A stretch of DNA of 64,000 bases from Cyathus striatus (Eukaryota; Basidiomycota; Agaricomycetes; Agaricales; Nidulariaceae), in NCBI GenBank assembly GCA_025738555.1, contig JAOVFP010000012.1, forward strand, positions 806,001 to 870,000, written 5' to 3'. The translations under genes and the position numbers were made by a program. Below the pieces are notes generated by a model. That model was not told the origin of the DNA. It saw only the letters and a program-made list of their open reading frames with translations, and ran no database searches. This document shows positions 32,615 to 41,658 of the stretch, piece after piece. Position 1 is the first letter of the stretch, and the number at the start of each line of letters is the position of its first letter.

Positions 32615-33839
32615 TTAAGAATTTGCTAACTTTTGATTCAACGGAGTGAACGTAGGCGGGGAACTTGATTTTACACTACTGTTATATTTGAGTTTATCGA
32701 GAAACGCGTGAAAGTGGTCGGAATTGTGGTCTGGATTTGTCGTAAGTTCGACGACCTTGTTGTGGAGGCCCTGAGAATCAATAATAAATGGAAACCCATC
32801 GGCAAATATGCTCTTGGAAATGATAAAATCCAGGTTCCATAGCAGATAGAGCACAAGGCTGCATTTCTGCCACGCTTTCTCGAATTTGGGCTTTACCTTC
32901 AAGTTAAAGAAACCAGACAAAAAGTTAACTTTTGAAACCCAAACATCATGATAGCTGCCTTTGCGCCATATATTGAGGAGATTGAGACAGGTGTGCTCAA
33001 GGCATATCCACGTGAGGACCCATACGAAAGATTCGACTTCATGGCAGTACTGTCGTGTTTGATTCCTGCGTTGAACCCTTCTCTAAGGAGATCACGAGCC
33101 ATGAAAGAAATAGTTCCTGTAAGCTCTCTTTCACAATTATAGGCCTTGCCATCAAGTTCGATCCCGTTGAGAAAAGCAAGATCGAAATCATTGAGAACGC
33201 CACACCCCTCCTTTTCGTCCCACATTAGGTTCCCGAGGCTGACGCCCCCGTGTTCTATTCCATTCGACCAAAGAGCGTAGTGACCTAAACAATACATTAA
33301 AAATCAGAACCACATTGTAACCACATATGCGCAGTGACGTATGTAAAAGGTACATTTGAAGCATTGCAACCAAGCATCAATGAAATTGCTTTCATCTTCG
33401 ATAGTGTCCAGAGGTTTTAAGTGTCGCAGCAGAAGACGATAAATATCAGGGTTGAGATTTTGAGTATCAGCGCTGGATCCAAGTTTTCGAATAATTGAAT
33501 CAGTATCCGAGACGAGAATATCCTGCCATGCAAAGAGCTTCGGGAGATGCCTAGCAAGACATTCTCGGTTTGAGTCCTTTAAGATATTGTAAGCTTTCGA
33601 ATGACTTTTGCTTTGTTGCATTTGGAGGCTCTTGGGAAATATGCTTTGACGACCAACTCTTCTGAGTTCCTTACTAGAGACCTGCTGGTTGCAGGGTTTG
33701 AAGATTCGCTGTTGACGGGAAAAATGTAGGTTCCCCGGCGGCATTTTGAAGTAGGTCCATGTATAGGCGTGCAACCAGGCCTTACGCTAGCTTCAACGCC
33801 GTTGTTAAAAACAATGTTGATGATACTCGCATTGTTCAT
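32615..33839 (-). pseudogene. FunK1-type fungal kinase, truncated and frameshifted
   Basis: FunK1 kinases are a mushroom-expanded protein kinase family. This copy reads in order E-E-L-V-V-K-A-Y-F-P, then K-A-Y-N-I-L-K-D, A-W-L-Q-C-F-K-C, an intron, G-H-Y-A-L-W-S-N-G-I-E-H-G-G-V-S-L, V-L-N-D-F-D-L-A, L-T-G-T-I-S-F-M-A, and V-E-S-F-V-W-V-L-T-W-I-C-L. Three defects are visible. A one-base shift near 33597 separates K-V-I-R from K-A-Y-N-I. Another near 33045 separates N-A-G-I-K-H from H-E-V-E-S-F. The catalytic Asp of H-G-D is Gly (H-G-G-V-S). The usual N-terminal 200 or more residues are absent upstream of 33839. It is therefore a dead gene. Confidence 0.8.
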
Positions 33840-34207
33840 GGAACCATCATCATCAAGACAATAATTACACAGAAGCTCTAGTACGTCGGCAAAATTAATA
33901 TGTTTCTGGTGATAACGAGTATCTGAGCCTATCGAGATTCGACAGCTCGCAAGTTCAAGATAGTCAGCTTAGCTCCAGCATTGAACTAATCACATTAGTG
34001 GAGCACCTGTGTAGTCGCCAGAATGGCCTCCTGTCTTCTGTAACATGTATGACGTGTCTATATTAGTAGTGTAGCTCATGACTGGCTTAAATTTCAGTAC
34101 TGGTCTCGATTGAGGTCGATTGGGATGGTCCTGTTGTGGTCCTGGGCAGGTACCAAGTTGAAGTAAAACTCCAAGTTCAACTTAGATTCACAGTTGGCTG
34201 AACTCGC
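33840..34207. other. Spacer between FunK1 pseudogene and the YR retroelement
   Basis: About 370 bp where the missing FunK1 N-terminus should lie. It shows no kinase similarity. The left boundary of the retroelement is probably here but could not be found. Confidence 0.4.
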
Positions 34208-35452
34208 TTGGAGGAAACCGAGAGAGAGTGCGAAGTCTTAGACTCCAGCGGGAGGGTGACACGTGACACATTCTTTTCTCTCGTACCACCATCCCGCGGA
34301 AGGAATACATCGAGTATAACCTCGCTCGAGCAGAGGTTTCGCCAAAATCTTTTTATACACTTCGATACATTCATTTACAGTAAATACGGGACAAGCCGGG
34401 AAAAAATGGTCAGGATTGACAAGGATCCATCTGACGACACATGTCCAGACTATAGAGATGAAGACCACGAAGAAGAGAGACTGTTACTCATGGGGGACAC
34501 AGAAAGACCGGTAATGACAGAGGACGAGGCAGTAGAAAAATTGGAGAAAATATGGCAGATAAAACATCAGAAGAGAGTTGCGGCATGGAGTGCGCAGATT
34601 GTAGCTGAAGAGGAGGCTAGAAGGCGAAATATGCGACAGATCTCACAACCGTGGAGCAATGATGAAAGAGGAGATGAGCATGGAGACGAACAGGAAGACA
34701 TTCCGGAAAATGAAGGGGAAGAAAGGCGAGAACAGCAGAAGGACAGACCAGATGAAAATCATCAGGTAGAGGTGCGGAGAAATATTGATACAAGAGGACA
34801 GAGTGAAGTCACCCATGGGAAGGCAAAGAGGGGAAAGTCATTTGCGTTCAATCCAAATCGAGGGATATCCACCATCCCAGTTAATCGGCCCTCGCAATAT
34901 GCTATTGACAAGCTAAATGCACAGGTATATGTAGAGCTGGATTATTTCACACTGAGAGGATGCACCCTGGCAAAGGACAACTCTTCATCAGCTGGAGCCG
35001 ACACCTTGGGTCTGGTCAGTGTAAATGGTGAAATAGCATTGCGACCTTTAGCTGCCATGAAGGCGGTAACAGACATCCGAAAGGATCATGAACTGACTTG
35101 GGGTGAAGTAAACCAAGCACAGCACACCATGATAAAGTACATGACGAAAACAGAAGGAAGTATATGGTCCACAGAAATAATCAGGTCATTGATGAGCTTC
35201 TACATGCAACTGGATGGACATGCCATACGGGAGGAGGAACATGGCGGTGAGGCTTTGGTGGTATACCAAGCAAGAGCCCGGAGAGAGTGGTACGATGCAG
35301 GGATACACGAGGATGGCATGAACCTGGCGATAATAAATGATGGACTGCTGAATGATATCCAACAAAAAATCGCAACGAAGAGAGCAGTGGATAGTGTACG
35401 AGAGGTCAGTGATCGCATGCCAATGACATTGAAGATGTTACTGACAAATTGA
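34208..35452 (+). CDS. Retroelement ORF1, gag-like, 414 codons
   Basis: A hydrophilic, acidic protein. An alternative start is M-V-R-I-D-K-D at 34406. A charged Glu/Arg-rich region (E-E-E-A-R-R-R-N) occupies residues about 115-200. A better folded part follows with Y-V-E-L-D-Y-F-T-L-R-G-C, then A-L-R-P-L-A-A-M-K-A and L-T-W-G-E-V. This plan is usual for ORF1 of agaricomycete YR elements, probably the particle protein. No zinc knuckle is present; those lie in the next ORF. Confidence 0.65.
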   Translation: MEETERECEVLDSSGRVTRDTFFSLVPPSRGRNTSSITSLEQRFRQNLFIHFDTFIYSKYGTSREKMVRIDKDPSDDTCPDYRDEDHEEERLLLMGDTERPVMTEDEAVEKLEKIWQIKHQKRVAAWSAQIVAEEEARRRNMRQISQPWSNDERGDEHGDEQEDIPENEGEERREQQKDRPDENHQVEVRRNIDTRGQSEVTHGKAKRGKSFAFNPNRGISTIPVNRPSQYAIDKLNAQVYVELDYFTLRGCTLAKDNSSSAGADTLGLVSVNGEIALRPLAAMKAVTDIRKDHELTWGEVNQAQHTMIKYMTKTEGSIWSTEIIRSLMSFYMQLDGHAIREEEHGGEALVVYQARARREWYDAGIHEDGMNLAIINDGLLNDIQQKIATKRAVDSVREVSDRMPMTLKMLLTN

Positions 35453-35524
35453 CTCCTCATTCTATACTTTTCATTGACACTGTTCACGGTATGACTCAAC
35501 ATTATGCCACACCCCATGCAACCG

Positions 35525-35690
35525 TGCAATGTATGGTGGAATTTTGCAATGCGATCATTTGATGCGATTTTGCGATGTTATTTTGCTATGCGATTCTATA
35601 ATGCAATGTGACAATGTGATTCTGCGACGTTTTGCTACAATGCTATTTTGCGACATGACCTTGCAATGCAACCCTTTTGATGCGACAATG
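35525..35690. repeat. Degenerate minisatellite (TTTTGCAATGCGA-like unit)
   Basis: Between ORF1 and the zinc-knuckle ORF, a unit close to ATTTTGCGATGCGATT recurs about ten times with variations (for example TTTTGCAATGCGATCATTTG, ATTTTGCGATGTTATTTTGC). The period is irregular, about 14-18 bp. Frames remain open across part of it. Confidence 0.7.
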
Positions 35691-36254
35691 GCCACCAACT
35701 ACGGGGATGTTGTACCACATCCTTTATATGCATGGCACTTGGCTATAACATGGATGTCGATTATGATGGACATGGCCAAACAGGTACAGGTGATCCTAGC
35801 CAAGACAGCACAGTTGCAGTTAGAGACTCCCCGACGGAAGCGAGGCAGAGAACGATCAGCATCGCCCTCACCAAAGAGGAGGAGGACATCGAGTTACAGG
35901 TGGAAAAGTCGGTCGAGATCGCCAGACATTGAAAGGTCAAAATCCAATGGAAGGTCTTTTCTCAGAGGTGCAGTGGGACCACAGGGCGCCCCCGCTTGCG
36001 CCATATGCTTGGGGCGCCAAAAACATGATTTTTCGGAATGCAACAGGAGAATACTATGGGATGGGAAAACAAAAGCATGGGCCATTCGGGGGACAGACAG
36101 AAAACTCACAAAGCCAAATGGGGAAGGTTTGTGCTTTCAATGGCAACGACCAGCAGGATGTCAGAGTTCAATGCACCCAGAGCGACATCGTTGCTTGGGA
36201 TGCGGGAGTGCAGATCATGGAGCTCAAAGATGTTCTCGAGCAGAGAAGCTATAA
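35529..36254 (+). CDS. Retroelement ORF2, zinc-knuckle protein
   Basis: The meaningful part begins about 35690. It carries an Arg/Ser-rich basic stretch (S-P-S-P-K-R-R-R-T-S), then C-A-I-C-L-G-R-Q-K-H-D-F-S-E-C (CX2CX5HX4C). It ends with a CCHC knuckle, C-L-G-C-G-S-A-D-H-G-A-Q-R-C (CX2CX4HX4C). These are nucleic-acid-binding modules usual in this retroelement class. The last 326 bases overlap the RT frame. Expression may therefore need frameshifting or splicing to join the two. Confidence 0.65.
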   Translation: MYGGILQCDHLMRFCDVILLCDSIMQCDNVILRRFATMLFCDMTLQCNPFDATMATNYGDVVPHPLYAWHLAITWMSIMMDMAKQVQVILAKTAQLQLETPRRKRGRERSASPSPKRRRTSSYRWKSRSRSPDIERSKSNGRSFLRGAVGPQGAPACAICLGRQKHDFSECNRRILWDGKTKAWAIRGTDRKLTKPNGEGLCFQWQRPAGCQSSMHPERHRCLGCGSADHGAQRCSRAEKL

Positions 36255-38199
36255 CCCAGTTACTCCATACCACTGCGAAGAATGGGAGAAAAGATTGCGA
36301 GAATGTGGACTGGGGGAGAAGTATAAGGATGTGGTGGAAGGTTTGCGCCATGGGTTTGACTTGGGAATCCCCATTATTACAAAGTCACACGCACCACAGA
36401 ATCACAAATCCATCAAACAATATGTGTCGGCATTTCATGATATCATTACCAGGGAATTTGAAAGTGGGAGATACTTGGGACCGCTCTCGCAACATCAAGT
36501 GGAAAACCTTATTGGCCCTTTCCAATCATTCCCAATATCGCTCATCCCAAAGTCAGGGAAACCAGAGAAGTTCCAGGCAATTCACAACTTCTCTTACCCA
36601 CACAAATCAGAAGGCGATATCAAATCAATCAATTCCCATATCAGTTCAGGAAATTACCTGTGCACATGGAGCACCTTTTCAACTATATGGATATTGGTGG
36701 CTAGACTCCCTCCAGGATCACAGGCCGCTATCAGAGATGTGGCCGAAGCATACAGGACAATTCCAGCCCATCCTACACAGTGGCCAGGTCTGGTGGTTAG
36801 ACTCACAGAGGAAGACTCATTCGCAATTAACACCAGTGATGATTTTGGTTTGGGATCAGCAGGAGGAGTATTCGGCAGAACAGCAGATGCAGGCCTGGAA
36901 ATTATCAGGCACAAAGGGATGGGGCCAGTGTCGAAGTGGGTGGATGATCATATATTTTTTCGCATACTACGACAATACCTCAAGCAGTATAACAAGGACA
37001 GAAGGAGATGGAGAGGAGAGATCAAAAGGAATGGAGGAAGGGTACATGAACGCAGTCGCATATGGTACAAAGGAAAAGACATGTCAAACGGAAGATCAGA
37101 AGAGTATGACGAAGACATGTCAGCAGAATTTAGGGATGTGGCAAATGAAAAAAGGGGAGCAAGCGAGGAAGTGGAACCGTATTGTTACAGTGAAGAGGAT
37201 GTTGACGACATGTCAAAACAATTGGGAATTCGATGGGAACAATCAAAGTCGATTCCCTTTTCTGCAGTGGTACCTTTTCTTGGGTTTAATTGGGACCTGG
37301 ATAATAAAACAGTGGCGCTATTGGAGTCGAAAAGGACAAAATATCTTCAGGAAATTGAAGAATGGAAGACGAGATCTAAACACACACTGGAACAAGTTCA
37401 AAAACTATATGGAAAGCTGTTACACACGACATTGGTCATTCCAAAAGGCAGAGCATACCTTACAAAGTTGGAGGCTATGTTGGGAACGACCAGTAACCGT
37501 CCTTTCGTGCTGCATCACCCACCCAGACACACAGAAGAGGACATCCAGTGGTGGAAACAACAACTTGAAACAGGAACACTGTCCAGAAGAATATCGATAT
37601 CAACAACGATTATTGAAATTAACACATATTCAGATGCGAGCTCCGAATTTGGGATCGGCATCACCATCGGAAAACAATGGAGAGCATGGAGACTACGAAT
37701 GGGATGGAAAGCTGAAGGAAGAGATATTGGATGGGCAGAAGCAGTCGGCTTTGAACTACTTGTCACGACGATTGAGTATATTAGGGTCAATCAGCAAGGC
37801 AAAAAACACTTCTGGGTACATGGCGATAACACCGGAGTTGTTGAAGGATGGTGGACAGGCCAGAGCAGGAGCTGGAGGGTCAATGAGGTGTTCCGACGAA
37901 TACATGAGAGGTGTGAAAAGACCAACACGACAATACATACCAGATATGTCCCAAGCAAAGATAACCCAGCAGACAACCCCTCCCGAGGGATATACCCAAC
38001 CGAAAATGCACTCCTACCCAGAATCCCAATACCAACAGAGGTACAAAGATTTGTCGTTAACTTTGATGACCCAGAAATTGGAGAGTGGCCAGAGCAGAGG
38101 ATTTTGCCAAAACCGAGATGGGAAGATAAACGAGGGAGAGAGAAACACATCAATAGCAGAACCCAGAGGGATGAAATGTGGACAGTCGAACGCAGATAG
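35929..38199 (+). CDS. Retroelement reverse transcriptase and RNase H
   Basis: Recognisable RT blocks start near 36490 with L-I-P-K-S-G-K-P-E-K-F. Then come H-N-F-S-Y-P and A-A-I-R-D-V-A-E-A-Y-R (first catalytic Asp). The active-site box is K-W-V-D-D-H-I-F near 36940. V-V-P-F-L-G-F-N-W-D-L is the following family block, and L-Y-G-K-L-L-H-T-T-L the thumb. RNase H follows with T-Y-S-D-A-S (Asp), V-H-G-D-N-T-G-V and S-K-D-N-P-A-D-N-P-S-R-G. The frame is intact over 756 codons, although the first 150 codons may not be used. This enzyme would copy the element's RNA. Confidence 0.85.
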   Translation: MKGQNPMEGLFSEVQWDHRAPPLAPYAWGAKNMIFRNATGEYYGMGKQKHGPFGGQTENSQSQMGKVCAFNGNDQQDVRVQCTQSDIVAWDAGVQIMELKDVLEQRSYNPVTPYHCEEWEKRLRECGLGEKYKDVVEGLRHGFDLGIPIITKSHAPQNHKSIKQYVSAFHDIITREFESGRYLGPLSQHQVENLIGPFQSFPISLIPKSGKPEKFQAIHNFSYPHKSEGDIKSINSHISSGNYLCTWSTFSTIWILVARLPPGSQAAIRDVAEAYRTIPAHPTQWPGLVVRLTEEDSFAINTSDDFGLGSAGGVFGRTADAGLEIIRHKGMGPVSKWVDDHIFFRILRQYLKQYNKDRRRWRGEIKRNGGRVHERSRIWYKGKDMSNGRSEEYDEDMSAEFRDVANEKRGASEEVEPYCYSEEDVDDMSKQLGIRWEQSKSIPFSAVVPFLGFNWDLDNKTVALLESKRTKYLQEIEEWKTRSKHTLEQVQKLYGKLLHTTLVIPKGRAYLTKLEAMLGTTSNRPFVLHHPPRHTEEDIQWWKQQLETGTLSRRISISTTIIEINTYSDASSEFGIGITIGKQWRAWRLRMGWKAEGRDIGWAEAVGFELLVTTIEYIRVNQQGKKHFWVHGDNTGVVEGWWTGQSRSWRVNEVFRRIHERCEKTNTTIHTRYVPSKDNPADNPSRGIYPTENALLPRIPIPTEVQRFVVNFDDPEIGEWPEQRILPKPRWEDKRGREKHINSRTQRDEMWTVERR

Positions 38200-38319
38200 A
38201 GGACAGCGGGAACACAAGGGCATAGCCACGCGGAAAGGGGGCAGAGAAAGAGTGGCCCAGCTACCAATTCGAAACGGGCGTCAAGCCAAGGCAAACAGAC
38301 CAATGCCCTACCCCCCTAT

Positions 38320-39427
38320 GCTTTCACCACACGAATCCCCACTTCGACCCATCTGTACAGCAAGAGAACGTCTAATAAAATGGAAAACGGCTCGAGAGAG
38401 AACATGGAGTGTACAAGGTTTGACAGAGGAAGACCTAGAAAGGGTACTAGAAGTACTATGTATGTCATGGGAGGAGAGCACGCTCACCACATATGCAAGT
38501 GGGGTTTTGGCACTGCATGTATTCTGCGACAAGCGAGGTATATCAGAAGAAGAACGAGCACCAATAAAACACGAGCTATTGGCCGCATTCATTGCCAGCC
38601 TGGCGAATGCATACTCCGGAAAAACAATACGCAATTATGTGCAAGGAATAAGGGCATGGCATATCTTGCATGGGGCAGAATGGAACATCAAAAAGGACGA
38701 GGTGGACAGTCTGTTAACAGCGGCGGATAAGTTGACACCAGCGACATCGAAAATTGGAAAAAGAGAGCCCTACACACCAGAGCACATCGCAGATATAAGA
38801 AATGGGTTGGACCTAGAAACACCGTTAGATGCAGCGGTATATGCATGCCTGACAACATGCTTCTATGCAACCGCCAGGCTAGGGGAATTCACAGTTAAGA
38901 CACTGAAGGTCAAGTTCGATCCCCAGCGCAACATCACCCCAAGGCATCTATCCAAGGTACAAGATCGCAAAGGGAACCTGGTAACGAACTTGAGGATTCC
39001 CAGAACGAAGGTCGCGCCAGAGGGAGAGGACGTTTATTGGGCGAAGCAAAGTGGCCCGACAGATCCAGAGGAGGCGATGGAAAACCACATGCGTGTAAAT
39101 CAGCCACTGGTCGATGGCCATCTTTTCGCATACAAAACCAAGTGAGGGACGCATAGACCACTGACGAAGACCATCTTCCTCAAACGAGTAACCGACGCAA
39201 CCAAAATGGTGGGAAGAAAACCAATTCAAGGACATGGTATTCACATTGGCTCCACGCTGGAGTACCTGCTGCGAGGGGTCCCATTCGAAGTGATGAAGAC
39301 TAAGGGAAGATGGTCAGGGGACTCGTTTCAAGCATATCTGCGGAAACATGCACAGGTGGTTGCCCCTTACATCCAGGCGGTGCCAGAAGTACACACTATC
39401 TTTGCGGAGTACACAGTCTCCTCGTAG
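38320..39427 (+). pseudogene. Retroelement tyrosine recombinase, stop and catalytic Arg lost
   Basis: The frame is shifted by one relative to RT and is open from 36038. The recombinase body starts about 38320 (S-P-H-E-S-P-L-R-P). SAM-like N-domain: W-E-E-S-T-L-T-T-Y-A-S-G-V. Box I Arg: T-A-R-L-G-E-F. A TGA at 39143-39145 interrupts the frame. The same frame resumes at once with R-P-L-T-K-T and reaches G-H-G-I-H-I-G-S-T-L-E-Y-L-L. There the expected H-x-x-R Arg is His. It continues K-G-R-W, then the likely nucleophile Tyr in F-Q-A-Y-L-R-K-H-A, and stops at 39427. Both lesions would abolish strand transfer. Confidence 0.8.
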
Positions 39428-40675
39428 CCAAGGAGAGACAGAACAAGTGGCAGTGATGACGAGCGGGGCAATGAGTAAGCAGTCTTTCCTAACCTTTTGG
39501 GGCCCGAGACTCACTCGTCACGTCAAGACTACAGAGTGGGAGTCGGTGCTCATCTCGGCCCCCCCCCCAGAAGAAATCAGCCAAGTTGTGAGATGTGCAC
39601 TGCGTGCACACCTTCACCCAAACCCTGCAAGCAATTTCGGAACAATTTATTGGAGCACGTAGCATACACATACGATATAATAAATTTCGGAACGAATGTA
39701 GATACATGTGATACGGTACAAAACCTACCAGCTTAACTAATATACAGTCTAGAGAAACCGTGAGCGAGAGTCCAAGATGTCAGTGGGTGCAACACTCCAA
39801 CAAGTTTCACGTGACAGCTTACACTTCAGAGACATTGAATCGGATCACGGTAAATATGGTACAATTCAAACTATTGTTCTTGAAAGTATGTGCATAAGTA
39901 ATGGCCTTTTTCGAAAGCCCTCAAAAAATCGGGCCGCACCTTCTGTTCCGTGATCTGATTCATTATTATCTGAGGTGACTTTGCTTAAACTGCCATGTGA
40001 ATTAGTGATGCTACTTAAGTACTTACATTGTACGATTGTTGCGTTTGCCAGAATTATTATATTTATGACTATATAGCCGGTAGTAGTTACTAGCATTATA
40101 GTGAAATCTTTATGAATTCAAGGCTTGTGAAGTTAACGGTGATATTTTCAAGACAAGTAATTATCGTTACGTGCTAAACCTATGCTAAACATCAGCAAGT
40201 AATAAGTGTAGTTGCCGATAATGGCTAAAACGTCTAAAACTACTACTAATGTGATCCCAAAAACGGTGGCAGAAGAAATTTGAATGAACCATATTAGCTA
40301 AGCTACACCGTTACGTCGAAAATAGGACCTCAAGAATAGTTGTTAAAATGCCTCTTCCTTGTGCAGGGGAAGTGTGGTTGGGACTTGTTAGTTGGTGGAG
40401 GTAACGATACTAGTGACCCTGACATGCTCACTACTGGAAGTGACAGTAGTAAAGCCTGAGGTGGCATGTTCGTTGGTGGAAGTGGTGGCAGTGACCTTGG
40501 GATGCTCGCTGCTGGAGGCGCTAATAGGAGTCGTGACTGTCAGGAATAGAAGGGGAGGGTTGAAGAGCTGACCATGGAGGAAGACCGGCTTGAAAACGCT
40601 GACCGACGATAGTGACAGACGAAGCCGTGTATTGTGCAGAAGCGTGTACATACCGAGAACGATTATGTAAGTACC
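39428..40675. other. Region downstream of the retroelement
   Basis: About 1.2 kb. The start may still be the retroelement's 3' end: a C run at 39560-39569, GC-rich up to 39620, then AT-rich. From 40388 to 40651 a minus-strand frame encodes a Ser/Thr-rich stretch (T-T-S-T-N-E-H-A-T-S) that may be the remains of the 3' part of the neighbouring surface-protein gene. Confidence 0.4.
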
Positions 40676-41140
40676 TTATGTAACTAAGTGGCTGTGCCTC
40701 AACACGAACACCCAGATTCTAACAGTGACCGTGGTCGTTACACGACTACCAGCTTCATGAATAGCTACAGTGACTGTAACAGTATGGCCTGCACAGATAC
40801 TGCCCGAGGCAGCAGTAAAGACAGTTGAAGTAGGGAAAACGTGTGTAGTGCTGCTAAATGCGCCAGTGAAAACAGTGGAAGTGACACCAATGGGAGTGGC
40901 AGTGTAGAATGTACTGGTAAAGATGGTCAAGGTAACGTTTATGGGTGTAGTACTGCTGACTCCACCGGCGAGAACAGTTGAAGTGGCGTGAATAGGTGAA
41001 GCACTACCAGAAGCAGTAACCTCAGATGAAGAAGCTGGAACGTACAATAAAAACGCGATGTTAAATAATGCAAGAGCAACGAGGACTGAGAGGCGAGGGA
41101 TTGTGAAGACTAGAGATCGCAGGTAATGGTTGGTGAACAA
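40676..41140 (-). pseudogene. Degenerate Ser/Thr-rich surface protein, related to the 45-kb and 47-kb genes
   Basis: The frame starts M-F-T-N-H-Y-L-R and has a hydrophobic signal (S-V-L-V-A-L-A-L-F-N-I-A-F-L-L). It then becomes Ser/Thr/Val-rich with T-S-T-V-F-T-G repeats and T-V-T-V-T-V. It lacks the C-terminal GPI-type hydrophobic tail of the other two copies; the frame ends in R-H-S-H-L-V-T, and a similar Ser/Thr stretch appears in another frame at 40388-40651. This suggests a frameshift or an unspliced intron. The core promoter (CCAGAGGCTTTTAAAG, 41175-41190) resembles that of the other two, supporting common descent. Confidence 0.5.
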
Positions 41141-41174
41141 AGGAAATTTTTTTGAGCCAACTTTGTCATAAGGT

Positions 41175-41190
41175 CCAGAGGCTTTTAAAG
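41175..41190 (-). promoter_or_regulatory. TATA-like core promoter of the 41-kb surface-protein locus
   Basis: Read on the minus strand, CTTTTAAAAGCCTCTGG-like sequence lies about 40 bp upstream of the ATG at 41140. It corresponds to TTTAAAAAGGGCTCTGG at the 47-kb gene and TTTAAAAAGGGCTGTGG at the 45-kb gene. Confidence 0.5.
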
Positions 41191-41647
41191 AAATCTACAA
41201 CCCCAGCAACCTAGTAACTCTGAAGCCATGTCTCTCGATGAGAATACCACTAGATTGAAGATTCACACTACGATGAGTGTCCCCACAAATTAGTTGCGGC
41301 TCATGAACCGAATCCGACAGAGACCGTACACGGTAGTAGTCAGATATCGCCATCGATTTTGAAAATTATTCCGTGTCTGCAAGTAGTATCTAAGATGTTC
41401 AGAATGATAAATATAGAAAGAAATCCCCAGCATGACAGGCAGAGAGTTTGAACCTCGAGATTTGCAGTCGAGTTTGCCAGGGTAGTTGATCTCGTGTCCA
41501 CATCGAATATATGTCGAGTCTCAGCGCAGCCAGATTGACAGATCCACAATTAGCGCATTCCAAGTTCAGAGCTAGACATGATCCTTATGACAGAGAAAGT
41601 AGTGGCCGCCTAAGAAGAACTTCTAAAAGTTGAAATTACTCGTGAGG
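41191..41647. other. Spacer before the nested transposons
   Basis: About 450 bp upstream of the 41-kb surface-protein locus. No gene is seen. Confidence 0.4.
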
Positions 41648-41658
41648 TAAGGTAGGGG

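Larger units (their letters stand above)
34208..39427 (+). mobile_element. Ngaro/DIRS-like tyrosine-recombinase retrotransposon
   Basis: The order is a gag-like ORF, a zinc-knuckle ORF, RT/RNase H and a tyrosine recombinase, all on the plus strand. A recombinase in place of a DDE integrase marks the DIRS/Ngaro group. No protease and no DIRS-type methyltransferase were seen, so Ngaro-like is preferred. The split direct repeats expected at the ends were not found on reading, so the limits given are those of the coding part. Frames overlap extensively. Codons are A/G-rich compared with host genes. The recombinase contains a stop and a catalytic substitution, so this copy is not autonomous. Confidence 0.8.
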
